DNA from: Yersinia enterocolitica
GTDB taxonomy: Bacteria > Pseudomonadota > Gammaproteobacteria > Enterobacterales > Enterobacteriaceae
Reading direction: 5' to 3'
Assembly (NCBI GenBank): GCA_002082245.2
Contig: NBTC02000002.1
Location: forward strand, 4,216,001 to 4,280,000
DNA: 64,000 nt
Below the pieces are notes generated by a model. It searched no databases, was not told the origin of the DNA, and saw only the letters and a program-made list of their open reading frames with translations. The position numbers and the translations under genes were made by a program. This document shows positions 36,619-46,365 of this stretch, piece after piece. The stretch's first letter is position 1; every line of letters begins with the position of its first letter.

Positions 36619-36645
36619 GCTAAATCCTCTTCTATGGCGCTATAC

Positions 36646-36710
36646 CCTTCATACTTGAAGTTGCAGGGGGTTAGCTATGTTGGTCACTCGGCTGTTTTGC
36701 CAACTGATGT
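36646..36710. repeat. Dispersed Yersinia-type short repeat overlapping mutY 3' end
   Basis: ACCCTTCATACTTGAAGTTG followed by CAGGGGGTTAGC resembles the repeats at 37806, 56630, 56754 and 60070. It runs into the last codons of mutY, so the terminal residues of MutY (about 12) may derive from the repeat. Confidence 0.5.
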
Positions 36711-37732
36711 AATAGGCGTTCAACTGGGGCCGCCAATCCTACCGCGGGTGGTTGTGCTAAGTTATACCAGAGACCTGCACCATCATCCATGCATCCACGG
36801 GATGACGCCGTATTCAGCCACATGGGGACAATATCCAGATGGAAGTGGCTGAAGGTATGACGAAAAGCAGTTAACTGCTGCAAACTGCTGCTGGCAATAC
36901 TTTGTTGCTGCAACCAACGCTCCAGTTCGGCTTGTTCAGAAAATTGCGGGAAGCAAAATAGCCCCCCCCATAGACCTACTGGCGGGCGCTGTTCGAGCCA
37001 TACCTGCGATCCGTTTTGCATCAACAAAAAGTAAGCTGTTTTTTCCGGTAATGTCTGTTTGGGTTTTTTACCGGGGTAGCGTGCCCAACTGTGATTAGCA
37101 TAAGCCATACAACCGGTATTCAGTGGGCAAAGCTCACACTTGGGCTTAGAACGGGTGCACACCGTGGCACCTAAATCCATCATCGCCTGATTAAACTGAC
37201 CTACGCCTTTGGCTGGCGTAACATCTTCACTGCTTTGCCACAGGCGGCCTTCGACTTCCTTTTTACCGGGCCATCCCTCAACAGCGTAACAACGGGCCAG
37301 CACTCGTTTGACGTTACCATCTAAAATAGGAAAATGTTTCCCTAACGAGAGCGACAAAATAGCGCCCGCAGTTGAGCGCCCAATCCCTGGCAGTGCGAGA
37401 ATCTCGTCAAAAGTAGTAGGGAACTCGCCTTGATGGCGTTCAACAACCGTTTGGGCGGCTTTATGCAGATTTCTGGCACGGGCGTAGTAACCCAGCCCGG
37501 TCCATAAATGCAGAACTTCATCCAACGGTGCCGCAGCCAGCGCACTGATATCAGGGAAGCGCAACATAAAACGTTGGAAATAGGGAATGACGGTCGCAAC
37601 CTGAGTCTGTTGCAACATCACTTCTGACAACCATACCTGATAAGGTGTTTTATCCAATTGCCACGGCAAGGTTTTGCGACCAAAGCGTTGGTACCACTCA
37701 AGTACCTCGTGCGCGAACTGTTGCGCTTGCAT
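36671..37732 (-). CDS. mutY: Adenine DNA glycosylase
   Basis: The 353-residue enzyme removes adenine mispaired with 8-oxoguanine. The start ATG 37732 matches E. coli MutY ([14 protein letters not shown]). The N-terminal part has [20 protein letters not shown], the helix-hairpin-helix [13 protein letters not shown], and [11 protein letters not shown] with the catalytic Asp. The [4Fe-4S] cysteines are in [17 protein letters not shown], and a C-terminal MutT-like domain follows. The last few residues overlap a dispersed repeat. Confidence 0.95.
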   Translation of the reverse strand: MQAQQFAHEVLEWYQRFGRKTLPWQLDKTPYQVWLSEVMLQQTQVATVIPYFQRFMLRFPDISALAAAPLDEVLHLWTGLGYYARARNLHKAAQTVVERHQGEFPTTFDEILALPGIGRSTAGAILSLSLGKHFPILDGNVKRVLARCYAVEGWPGKKEVEGRLWQSSEDVTPAKGVGQFNQAMMDLGATVCTRSKPKCELCPLNTGCMAYANHSWARYPGKKPKQTLPEKTAYFLLMQNGSQVWLEQRPPVGLWGGLFCFPQFSEQAELERWLQQQSIASSSLQQLTAFRHTFSHFHLDIVPMWLNTASSRGCMDDGAGLWYNLAQPPAVGLAAPVERLLHQLAKQPSDQHS

Positions 37733-37805
37733 CATAAGTTGGTATCAATATCCGGCAGGTAATAAATTAGAGCTGGATTGCAGCATAGAGTTCTCACCCT
37801 GTAAA

Positions 37806-37866
37806 CCCCCTTCGTACTTGAAGCTACAACTGTGTTAGCCGCACTCACGCACCCGAATCACTGACT
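37806..37866. repeat. Dispersed Yersinia-type short repeat
   Basis: CCCCTTCGTACTTGAAGCTA through CACGCACCCGAATCACTGAC sits in the mutY-trmB divergent intergenic region and is the same family as the copies at 60070 (same orientation) and 56630/56754 (opposite). Confidence 0.6.
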
Positions 37867-37997
37867 TTAATCGGCCACTTTGGTTATATCTACGTTATTT
37901 ACTGCTTAATTTTGTACTTATGACGCCCAGAGTTGATAAACTACCGTATCTTTGCATAATGCGCGTTCACATACGCAATCAACAGACAGAAAGTACC

Positions 37998-38717
37998 ATG
38001 ATAAATGACGTCATATCCCCGGAATTTGATGAAAACGGCCGAGCCATACGCCGTATTCGTAGTTTTGTCCGTCGTCAGGGGCGGCTGACCAAAGGTCAAC
38101 AACTGGCGCTAGATAGCTACTGGCCGGTGATGGGCGTGGAATATCAAGCAACGCCAGTTGATGTAAACGCCTTGTTTGGCCGCGAAGCTCCGGTGGTACT
38201 GGAAATCGGTTTCGGCATGGGGACTTCACTGGTGACCATGGCTGCCAGTAATCCGCAGCAGAATTTTCTGGGGATAGAAGTGCATTCTCCGGGGGTTGGT
38301 GCTTGTTTGGGGGCTGCTCACGAGGCGGGACTAAGCAACTTGCGGATTATGTGTCATGACGCGGTTGAAGTGCTGGAAAATATGATTCCAGATGCTTCAC
38401 TGGATATGGTACAGCTATTCTTCCCTGACCCATGGCACAAAGCGCGCCATAATAAGCGTCGTATCGTCCAGATACCTTTTGTTGAATTAGTGAGAAGTAA
38501 ATTAAAAGTGGGTGGCGTGTTCCATATGGCGACCGACTGGCAACATTATGCGGAACATATGTTGGAAGTGATGTCAGGTGTAAACGGATACCGCAACCTT
38601 TCAGAACAAAATGATTATGTTCCTCGTCCGGACTCGCGTCCGCTGACAAAATTTGAATTACGTGGCCAGCGTCTGGGACATGGCGTTTGGGATCTGATGT
38701 TTGAGAGGAAAGAATAA
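37998..38717 (+). CDS. trmB: tRNA (guanine-N7)-methyltransferase
   Basis: The 239-residue SAM-dependent enzyme methylates G46 in tRNA variable loops. ATG 37998 ([20 protein letters not shown]) aligns with E. coli TrmB; an in-frame ATG 26 codons upstream is less likely. Motifs are [44 protein letters not shown] and [19 protein letters not shown]. In E. coli yggL follows directly; here an integrase relic and a giant autotransporter intervene. Confidence 0.95.
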   Translation: MINDVISPEFDENGRAIRRIRSFVRRQGRLTKGQQLALDSYWPVMGVEYQATPVDVNALFGREAPVVLEIGFGMGTSLVTMAASNPQQNFLGIEVHSPGVGACLGAAHEAGLSNLRIMCHDAVEVLENMIPDASLDMVQLFFPDPWHKARHNKRRIVQIPFVELVRSKLKVGGVFHMATDWQHYAEHMLEVMSGVNGYRNLSEQNDYVPRPDSRPLTKFELRGQRLGHGVWDLMFERKE

Positions 38718-38940
38718 TGGCTAATTATAGTTTCCAATCTGATTATTCGTGATGAAATTAACAGTAAGTTTATTTTATTTTGTTGATTAATAAGTGATTT
38801 AGTGGGGTTTCTTGTTATCTCATCAAATCACACTAAAAACCACGATATCCTACATTTTACTGTAGATTAGAATGTAGCTCGTTAATCCACCTGTGGTGTA
38901 ATGGATGTCATATAACAGTGACACTCATGGCGCTAATAGG

Positions 38941-39181
38941 TGGATAAACCAGAAAAAAAACCACTATCAACTAAAGCCATCGACGCGATGAAACCCGGTG
39001 ATAAGGCCAGTTGATACCGGCGAAAATCGCCATTACGGATCACTTGTGCGCTAGCGGCATTAAAGCTTTCTTCTACCGCTATACCAGCCCCATAACTCAC
39101 AAACTCACCCAAGTTAAGATCGGTCACTTCCCTAATATCTCGCTAGCGCAGGCTGGTGCTGAACTGCAAACACTTAAGTAG
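38941..39181 (+). pseudogene. N-terminal relic of a DUF4102-type tyrosine integrase
   Basis: Plus-strand frames give KPLSTKAIDAMKPGDKAS, then after frameshifts DTGENRHYG and ASGIKAFFYRYTSPITHKLTQ-VKIGHFPNISLAQAGAELQ, ending TAG at 39179. This is the N-terminal arm-binding domain (DUF4102) of island and prophage integrases of the P4 type. It has at least two frameshifts and no catalytic domain. The minus-strand open frame over the same bases is a shadow. Confidence 0.65.
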
Positions 39182-39263
39182 GCAAAGAATGAAAGCCGCC
39201 ATTGGCAACAGTACCGCTTATATAATGCTGAATTTCTTTGAGCAGTTATTGTATCTGCATGAA

Positions 39264-39293
39264 TCAATAACGGTGCCGAAGCACCGTTATTGA
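39264..39293 (-). terminator. 13-bp hairpin with TTCG loop after autotransporter 2
   Basis: TCAATAACGGTGC/GCACCGTTATTGA with loop CGAA (TTCG on the minus strand) lies 17 bp beyond the autotransporter stop. It is the counterpart of the hairpin after copy 1, with an unrelated stem. Confidence 0.6.
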
Positions 39294-39309
39294 TGAGAGC
39301 TAATAACGA

Positions 39310-42300
39310 TTAGAAGTTGTATTTCACCCCTAACATCACTGCAGTATCGCTGTAACCTTTGTCGCCCAATTGCTGGCCAACGTTACCCCAGACATTCAGT
39401 TGCTTGTTCAATTGCCCCTCAACACCCACTTTCAGTTCACCGATATTCTTCGCGCCAGCTTGTTTCACTTCAACCGCGTTCATATTGGTGCCAAAATCTT
39501 TGGTGTTGTGGATCCAGTTGGCTTCCACAAACGGTTGGAACTCGCGATCCTTGCCATTATCACTTTCGTGGTGGCCTTTCATATAAGAACGCAGCCCCAG
39601 ACGGGTCTGGATATTACCGTCGCCTTGACCACTCACCTGAGTACCGTTTGCTTCACGGTGCTCGTCAGCCTTCACACCCATCCAGGTGATTTGGGCTTTC
39701 GGCTGGATAAAGTACGTTTCGTTCTTAGACTTATTCTCGCCGATTTTAAAGGTGTAGCCGCTCTCGACCGACGCGGTGATCCCTTTCGATTTATACTCTT
39801 CCGTCGCCAGACCGTCGCCCTGCACGCTATTGTTAAACCAGCTGTACTGCGCCCAACCGTCAACATACAAGCCCGACTTGTCTTCGTCGTTGGCATACCA
39901 GGTGCTGTACACCCCGGCGGTGTAACCATCAACCGAACCACTCGACTTATAGCCCGATTTCGCGTGGGTGTCGCTTTTGCTATTACCGTAACCGGCCATC
40001 ACACCCAGGTGTAAACGGTCCAGACCATCGTTGCTCCACTGGGCGATATCGCCACCCAATTGCATCACATAGCGGTTGCTTTGGGTTTTCAACTGACCAC
40101 TGGTGTCACGTGAACGGTTATGTCCGCCTTCGTTACGCAGCCACATGCTGGTCACTTTCTGCTCGCCAGTCAGGGCGTCGATATACTGTGTTTCGCCCAA
40201 ACGATCGTGCAGACGCGTCACAAACATAGTGTTGGCTGCGGCCAGGTTCGCGGTGTAGCTGCCGGCTTCAGGACGTTTAGTTTCCTCGCCTGGGCCCACT
40301 GGATTTTCTGGATCAACCGGGTTCTCTGGATCAATCGGCAAATTACTCAGGCTGGTCAAATACCAGTTACTGGCGTTTGAACCCACCCCACGTACGAGTG
40401 AGTAATCATATGCACCCGCTACGATACGGCCAGGGTTCACAAACTCACCGTCGGATTGACCATTCACCTGAATGAGCTCAATACCGTTTAAGGTTTTAGC
40501 GCCCGTACCGCCCGCATTATCTACGCTTACGTTAGTGGTGCCGCTGGTGTTACCGTTCACAATCATGCTGTCGGTGGCAGAGCTGTCGTCGCCCAGCGCG
40601 GTGTTGAAGTGCAGCAGACCGTTGTTGCCAATATAGTTGCCGTTGACCACTAATTGGTTACCGGTGGTGCCCGTACCGTCACTGGTCTTGTTACCGATAA
40701 ATACCGTGCCGCTGTTGGTTAAGTCAGTGCCAACGGTAAAGATATTACTGGCCGGCGCCAGGCGAGCCAGACGGCCCATCGCCGGTACCACCGGTGCCGT
40801 TGGGTTGCCCACAAACAGCACGCCCTGGTTATCAACCGCGCCCGCTACACCACCAAAACCGCCCATAAAGGCACCGCTGGCTATATTCACCTGCTGGCTT
40901 GCCAGCGTCATGGGGTCAGCACTGCTGCCTAACATCAGGCCACCCGCATTGATATCTGTCTGGCCGGTATAGGCCGCAGATTGTGTCAACGATACGGTGC
41001 CTGTGCCGTTTTTAGTCAGGCTGCCACTGCCGCTAATGCTGTTGGCCAGCAACCAGTCACTCGCACTATTGAGCACCAATGCGCCGTCGTTGGTGACCGC
41101 CGCCGTCCCCAGATGTTCTGCCTGAGAAGCAGTTAACTGGCTGCCGTTCGTGATAGCAAACAGGCCGCTGAACAGGCTGTTATCACCGCTCAATGTGATG
41201 TCGCTGCTATCTTCCAGCACCACACTGCCGGCATCACTGATAGCATTTGCTAACTGGCCCGCAGCCCCTTTCAGTGTCAGCAGACCGGCGTTAACGATAT
41301 TGCCATCGCCCAGACCCGCTGCATTGTTCAGTAACGCTTGTGCGCCACTGGCAATGGTGGTCACCGCGCTCAGGCCAGTATTGGCACCCTTAACGCTCAG
41401 CACATTGGCGGCAATTGTCAGCGCGCCACTGCCGGTCAGTTCACCCTCAGACATACCGCCCTGACTCAAGGTTAAGCTGCCACCATTGAGATCAACCGTT
41501 GAGCCCGCAGTACTGTTCAGTTCGCCCACGGTTTGGCTGTGACCCTTCATGTCAAAGGCGGTATCTGCTGCCAGTGATAACAGCGAGGTATTCCCCAACA
41601 CATTATCATTCAGCATCTGCAAGGTGCCGCTGCGTACATCGGTAGAACCGGTGTAATCATTGTCCAGATTGGACAGTGTTACCGTATTTCCTGCACCGGT
41701 ATCAATCGCCAACTCACCACTGCCCGTCACTTTGGCACTCAAATCCGCCGCAGGACCGGTTTTATTGGTGGCATACAGCGCCAGTGCATCTGCACCGCTG
41801 CCCAGCAGTTCAACTTCGGTCAGGCCGTAACCGATATACAAACCGTCGTTACCCGTACCGCTGCTCAGGCGATAATCGTAAGTGCCTTTGGCGACCGTGG
41901 TGCCATTTTGTGCAATATCGGCCGTGGTGGCATCGGTAATGACATTGCCATCCTGGTCTTTCAGCACCAGATTGCCACCATTGCCTTGCACCACCACATC
42001 ACTCACCGCCAGTTGCAGCAAGGTATTGGCATCATCCTGCTCCATGATGGGCAGTACCGGATTGACCGGCGTCTGGCTGTTGTCGACGCTGTCGATGTCC
42101 ACCACCACCGTCCCGGTGCCCAGCAGGTTCATCTCTTTGGTGGTATGGATAGTGCTTTTCGCCACCGTCTCACCCGGAGTGCCGGTGTTAAATTTCACCG
42201 TACCGCCGTCAAAGGCCAACCCACCGATAGTTTGCACACCGTCACCGACGGTGGTGATACTGTCCGCGCCCAGTTTCAGGGTGGCATTCACTAATGCTGC

Positions 42301-43926
42301 CGTGTTATCCGCCGCCAGTTCAAAGGTGGCGTGACCTAATGCCAGTACCCCGTTAAAGGCGTTCTGTGCCGCATTGGCCGTAAAATCAAAGGCATTACCG
42401 GCGGTATTAACGGCCATCGTGCCGAGGCCGTTCAACTTGCTGTTAAAGCTCACGGCATTCAGGTTATTAACCTGCAACAGACTGCCGTCACCCAGATTAA
42501 AACCGGTGTTGGCATTGTCATCCTGACTGTCACCCAGCGCCAGCAGCACATTGTCCAGTGTCAGCGTTGAGTTATTGATCAGGTTGATGTATTCCATATT
42601 CTGGATGGCATCAGCATCACTCAGGGTATACAGCGAACTGTCCAGCGTCAGCGTATCGCTGCCGGTACCGCCGTTCAGTGAGCTGAACACGCCGGTATCG
42701 GCTAATGTCAGCCCTTTCAGAATGAAGGCATCATCGCCGCTGCCGGTGGTGAAGTCAGTGCCTTTACTGCCTTGCATCAGGGTCACGGTGTTGTTGCCCG
42801 CTAACAGATCCACCTTGCCAACAATTGTGCCACCCGTGGCGTTGGTAAATGCCAGACCCGTCCCAGTATTGGTTACGACAGCCTGCTGCGTGGCGCTGTT
42901 GGCTTGAATGGTACCGCTGTTGACGAAGCTGGTGACATAACCGTTATTGATGTCCACCACCGGGCTGGTGAGTGATGTTGATATCAGGTTACCGGACTGC
43001 TCGACACGGCCGGTAGTGCCTTTGACAATCAGGGCTGCACCGCCTGCGGCATCATTGACGTTTACGCTGGCACCGGTTTTCAGATCCTGACGGGAGTTGG
43101 TGACAATCCCTTTGCCCGCGGCTGAATTGACGTTAATCACCAGACCGGCCGAGTCGGACATGTCCAGCGTATTATCGGTGATGGTGTCGCCGGTGTTGGC
43201 AAACAGAATACCGGTACCGCTGCCGTTGACATTGATCGTGCCAGAGTTGGTTGCCGCCAGGGAGGCACCGGTACGAATACCTGCACCATTACCCACCGTC
43301 AGCGTGGTGTCTTTTAACTGAATACCGGTAATTTCCGCTTTGTTTTCAATCGCATTACCTGTGCCGCCCGCGGTCATGGTGATGGTTGCGCCATCCACGG
43401 TCAGTGCTGTGGCACCGGTATCAAGCAGTACGCCATGGGCAGTGCCGCCCGCTTTGGTTTCACCGTTACCGGATAAGGTCAGGCTCGCCCCCGCACCCAG
43501 CAGATAAGCGGCGGTGCCGTCGGTTGCGTTGACGGTACCGCTGTTATTCACGGTAGAGTTAGCACCCTGAATATTGACCGCAGTCCCATTGACTGTGATG
43601 AGGTTTTGGTTGGTCAGAATCCCGCCGTCTACCAGCACGCCAGTACTGCCTGCTTGTGTAAAATCAATGGAGCCATTGTGGATAAGCTCACCGCCATTAC
43701 GGGCGATATAGCCATAGGCACCAGACGCGGTGTTACCGGTGGTCAATACCGCCGAACTGGTTAAGACAGATTTTCCGGTAGCACCGGTGGCAATACCATC
43801 CAGGCCGTAGTAGTTGCCATCGACGATACCGGCAGTAGCCCCATCACCGCTCAATTCCAGGCTGGCATCTGCCGTGATGGTGCCGCTGGCGCCACCCTCG
43901 ACTTTTACCCCAGTAGAGCCCTCGCC
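39310..43926 (-). repeat. Right arm of the 4617-bp inverted repeat
   Basis: It is the reverse-complement partner of 20062-24678 and ends at GGCGAGGGC on the minus strand. The sequence outside the arm differs at once, both in the passenger and after the stop codon. Confidence 0.9.
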
Positions 43927-46365
43927 CAGGATGTTCATTGTCAAAGCACCCGAATTAAAAGTACTGTTCTCCCCGGTAACCTGGATAAGTGTTGAATTGA
44001 TACCGTCAGCATCTAATGTAGAAGCATTGCTCCCCGCGAAACTGGCTCCGGTATCAATACGATATAATATCGAACCTTCAGTGGAGACTTTTTCATTACC
44101 CACGGCGCTATTATTAATGGTTGAACCAGCGCCAAATGCATAGTAACCAATCTGGTTTTTACCACTTTTAAATTCTACCTGCCCATTAGCACTGACATTG
44201 ATTGTTCCATTATTACGGGCATGGACGCCGATGGTGCCGTCGCCATATAGGTTAACGTTACCTGTCAGATTCGCTACAGCATTATTACCTTCGGCCCAGA
44301 TACCGTAATTAGCCCGACCTGAAGCATCGACACCACCATTGATATCAATCTCACCAGAGCTTGAGGCAGAAGCACTATCATTCACTTTTGTGGCATCAGA
44401 AAATACCTTGATACCGACTGAGTTGGTGCCATTGAGGATAATTTTACCGGTATTATTGACGTTACGGGTCTTCTCGGTAGAGGAAATACCAATGTTAATA
44501 CCAGTCGGATCGCTGCTTGCACCATTGATAGTAATAGTACCAGCCTGATTTACAGTAGTATTAGCACCGCGAGCATCGATACCAACGCTGTTACTTGTCT
44601 TGCTTCCAATAATAATATGTCCGCTGGCATTATTATTAAATGTACCGTTGCCAGAAAGATATACTGCATAGGAACGCATTTTAATCAGTAGATCATCTGC
44701 CACCTGACCAATTTGACGCTGTGCTTCACGACCAATATAAATCAGGCCATTATTATTAGACGTTGAAGTACCTTGAGTAACGATACCACGATTATAATAG
44801 CCACCAGCCGCATCACCAATCTCAGCTGTGGAAGCCATATTAATAGTACCGTTGTTGGTAAATTGGGTGGTATCACTTAATAGTGCCACTGCAGTGCTCG
44901 CACTGCTGGTACGGGAGGCTACGTTAATAATGCCGTCATTGGTGACCACAGAGCTACCATTGGCTAAAATCGCAGTATGATCACCGATTGTCACATCACG
45001 TTTTTGAGTTGCAGCGAAGTCTTTGATTTCGTCATTGGTACCCGCATCTATAATCCCGGTCACACTATTATTGACCGTGCTGTTTGTTGCGAAAACAATA
45101 TAGGTACCTGAAATGGTAGCTGCAGCAGAGCCAATAGTCCCATTATTGTTCAATGTTGCGCCGTTGGTTAAACGGATTAACGATGCATCAGTGTAGAATG
45201 CCTGAATATTTGCGTCAGTGCCTACGTTAACAATAGAGTGCTTACCCTCGCCATGAATAAAGGCAACCTGGTCTTTATTAACTAAATAATTAACTGCGTC
45301 ATCAACACTGATTTTAGGATCTAAGATAACTTTTTGTGCGGTATTATTATTTTTTAAAGCAAGTGCCAACTGAGCTGCATACTCTTTGTCAGTCAATGTT
45401 ACTTTGTTATCTTTAATCGCCTGAATAAGCGCTTCATTATAGGCTTTTAATTCTGCAAAATTAGTGACGTTTTGCTGACCGATAACACTCGTGAATTCGC
45501 CTGTGTAATCGTCAATGACAAATGAAGCCGCATAGCTTGAACTATCGGAAATATTGTTATTACGATTGCCTAAGCTAACAATAGTTTTCCCATCATAGTT
45601 AAGAACCGTATCACTTACCGAAGTATTATCAGAGACAACATGGAACACTGACGTTGTTGTTGCTGCTTGTTGTGTGTCAGTTTTCTTCTGCGTACCTTTT
45701 AAGATAGCATTAAAATAGTTGGCAGTGTCTGATGTCCAGTTAGAGCCGGTGCTACCCACATTTACAGTCATATCACTATTAGGTTGCAGCACGAAGAATC
45801 GGCGATCGACATATTGCCCATCAACACCGACTGGAAGTGAAGTAGTAACATTAATCGCTGAAGCAGGGGCACTTTGCATTTTACTGCTATCGTAAACATT
45901 GACACTCACTTTTTTGCCGGTGATCGGGTCAACATATTCAATAGCTGTTGTTTGCGCACCAATAATGAGTCGATTGAAATCGATCAATTCCGCACCAGAT
46001 GTAATCAGAGACCGATCAAGTGCCCCTAAGGTCGTGCTTATATAACCGTTTTGGCCTTTAGCTATGTTCGCAAAGCTCCCCGACAAGGTATTACCTGAAC
46101 CTGTGGAGATCTGTTCAAATTGAACTTCAGGTGTAAATCCGGGAACACTTATATCTGCAGCAAAAGCAGAGTTCGTCCCTAATGTAAACATCAAGGTAAT
46201 GGCAATCTGGTTCAGGCGAGAGGGTGTCGTTAAACCTAAAGTTGTATCGACAGTTTCTGCACCTGAGCAAAATGACTTAATCTTTTTTCCTGATTTAGAA
46301 AACTCAGATGCAACATCGTAGCGACCTAAGGCACTATTCCAAATGACTTTAAATACTCGATTCAT
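39310..46365 (-). CDS. Giant type Va autotransporter adhesin, copy 2
   Basis: The 2351-residue protein has the same plan as copy 1: extended signal peptide region (MNRVFKVIWNSALGRYDVAS), a hydrophobic core ending in FAADI, a beta-helix-like passenger, a PENP linker and a C-terminal beta-barrel ending KYNF. Residues 814-2351 are nearly identical to residues 822-2359 of copy 1. Residues 1-813 are only loosely similar (roughly half identical in the parts I aligned by eye) and are coded by noticeably more AT-rich DNA. It reads toward trmB, convergent with copy 1 across the intervening core genes. Confidence 0.9.
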   Translation of the reverse strand: MNRVFKVIWNSALGRYDVASEFSKSGKKIKSFCSGAETVDTTLGLTTPSRLNQIAITLMFTLGTNSAFAADISVPGFTPEVQFEQISTGSGNTLSGSFANIAKGQNGYISTTLGALDRSLITSGAELIDFNRLIIGAQTTAIEYVDPITGKKVSVNVYDSSKMQSAPASAINVTTSLPVGVDGQYVDRRFFVLQPNSDMTVNVGSTGSNWTSDTANYFNAILKGTQKKTDTQQAATTTSVFHVVSDNTSVSDTVLNYDGKTIVSLGNRNNNISDSSSYAASFVIDDYTGEFTSVIGQQNVTNFAELKAYNEALIQAIKDNKVTLTDKEYAAQLALALKNNNTAQKVILDPKISVDDAVNYLVNKDQVAFIHGEGKHSIVNVGTDANIQAFYTDASLIRLTNGATLNNNGTIGSAAATISGTYIVFATNSTVNNSVTGIIDAGTNDEIKDFAATQKRDVTIGDHTAILANGSSVVTNDGIINVASRTSSASTAVALLSDTTQFTNNGTINMASTAEIGDAAGGYYNRGIVTQGTSTSNNNGLIYIGREAQRQIGQVADDLLIKMRSYAVYLSGNGTFNNNASGHIIIGSKTSNSVGIDARGANTTVNQAGTITINGASSDPTGINIGISSTEKTRNVNNTGKIILNGTNSVGIKVFSDATKVNDSASASSSGEIDINGGVDASGRANYGIWAEGNNAVANLTGNVNLYGDGTIGVHARNNGTINVSANGQVEFKSGKNQIGYYAFGAGSTINNSAVGNEKVSTEGSILYRIDTGASFAGSNASTLDADGINSTLIQVTGENSTFNSGALTMNILGEGSTGVKVEGGASGTITADASLELSGDGATAGIVDGNYYGLDGIATGATGKSVLTSSAVLTTGNTASGAYGYIARNGGELIHNGSIDFTQAGSTGVLVDGGILTNQNLITVNGTAVNIQGANSTVNNSGTVNATDGTAAYLLGAGASLTLSGNGETKAGGTAHGVLLDTGATALTVDGATITMTAGGTGNAIENKAEITGIQLKDTTLTVGNGAGIRTGASLAATNSGTINVNGSGTGILFANTGDTITDNTLDMSDSAGLVINVNSAAGKGIVTNSRQDLKTGASVNVNDAAGGAALIVKGTTGRVEQSGNLISTSLTSPVVDINNGYVTSFVNSGTIQANSATQQAVVTNTGTGLAFTNATGGTIVGKVDLLAGNNTVTLMQGSKGTDFTTGSGDDAFILKGLTLADTGVFSSLNGGTGSDTLTLDSSLYTLSDADAIQNMEYINLINNSTLTLDNVLLALGDSQDDNANTGFNLGDGSLLQVNNLNAVSFNSKLNGLGTMAVNTAGNAFDFTANAAQNAFNGVLALGHATFELAADNTAALVNATLKLGADSITTVGDGVQTIGGLAFDGGTVKFNTGTPGETVAKSTIHTTKEMNLLGTGTVVVDIDSVDNSQTPVNPVLPIMEQDDANTLLQLAVSDVVVQGNGGNLVLKDQDGNVITDATTADIAQNGTTVAKGTYDYRLSSGTGNDGLYIGYGLTEVELLGSGADALALYATNKTGPAADLSAKVTGSGELAIDTGAGNTVTLSNLDNDYTGSTDVRSGTLQMLNDNVLGNTSLLSLAADTAFDMKGHSQTVGELNSTAGSTVDLNGGSLTLSQGGMSEGELTGSGALTIAANVLSVKGANTGLSAVTTIASGAQALLNNAAGLGDGNIVNAGLLTLKGAAGQLANAISDAGSVVLEDSSDITLSGDNSLFSGLFAITNGSQLTASQAEHLGTAAVTNDGALVLNSASDWLLANSISGSGSLTKNGTGTVSLTQSAAYTGQTDINAGGLMLGSSADPMTLASQQVNIASGAFMGGFGGVAGAVDNQGVLFVGNPTAPVVPAMGRLARLAPASNIFTVGTDLTNSGTVFIGNKTSDGTGTTGNQLVVNGNYIGNNGLLHFNTALGDDSSATDSMIVNGNTSGTTNVSVDNAGGTGAKTLNGIELIQVNGQSDGEFVNPGRIVAGAYDYSLVRGVGSNASNWYLTSLSNLPIDPENPVDPENPVGPGEETKRPEAGSYTANLAAANTMFVTRLHDRLGETQYIDALTGEQKVTSMWLRNEGGHNRSRDTSGQLKTQSNRYVMQLGGDIAQWSNDGLDRLHLGVMAGYGNSKSDTHAKSGYKSSGSVDGYTAGVYSTWYANDEDKSGLYVDGWAQYSWFNNSVQGDGLATEEYKSKGITASVESGYTFKIGENKSKNETYFIQPKAQITWMGVKADEHREANGTQVSGQGDGNIQTRLGLRSYMKGHHESDNGKDREFQPFVEANWIHNTKDFGTNMNAVEVKQAGAKNIGELKVGVEGQLNKQLNVWGNVGQQLGDKGYSDTAVMLGVKYNF

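Noticed and set aside
38933..39127. 64-codon minus-strand frame near trmB
   Set aside because: The opposite strand carries a better explanation, the DUF4102 integrase relic.
39370..40014. Long open frames antisense to both autotransporter barrels, up to 214 codons
   Set aside because: They occur identically opposite both copies, have no ribosome site or family resemblance, and are explained by codon bias of the GC-rich barrel region.
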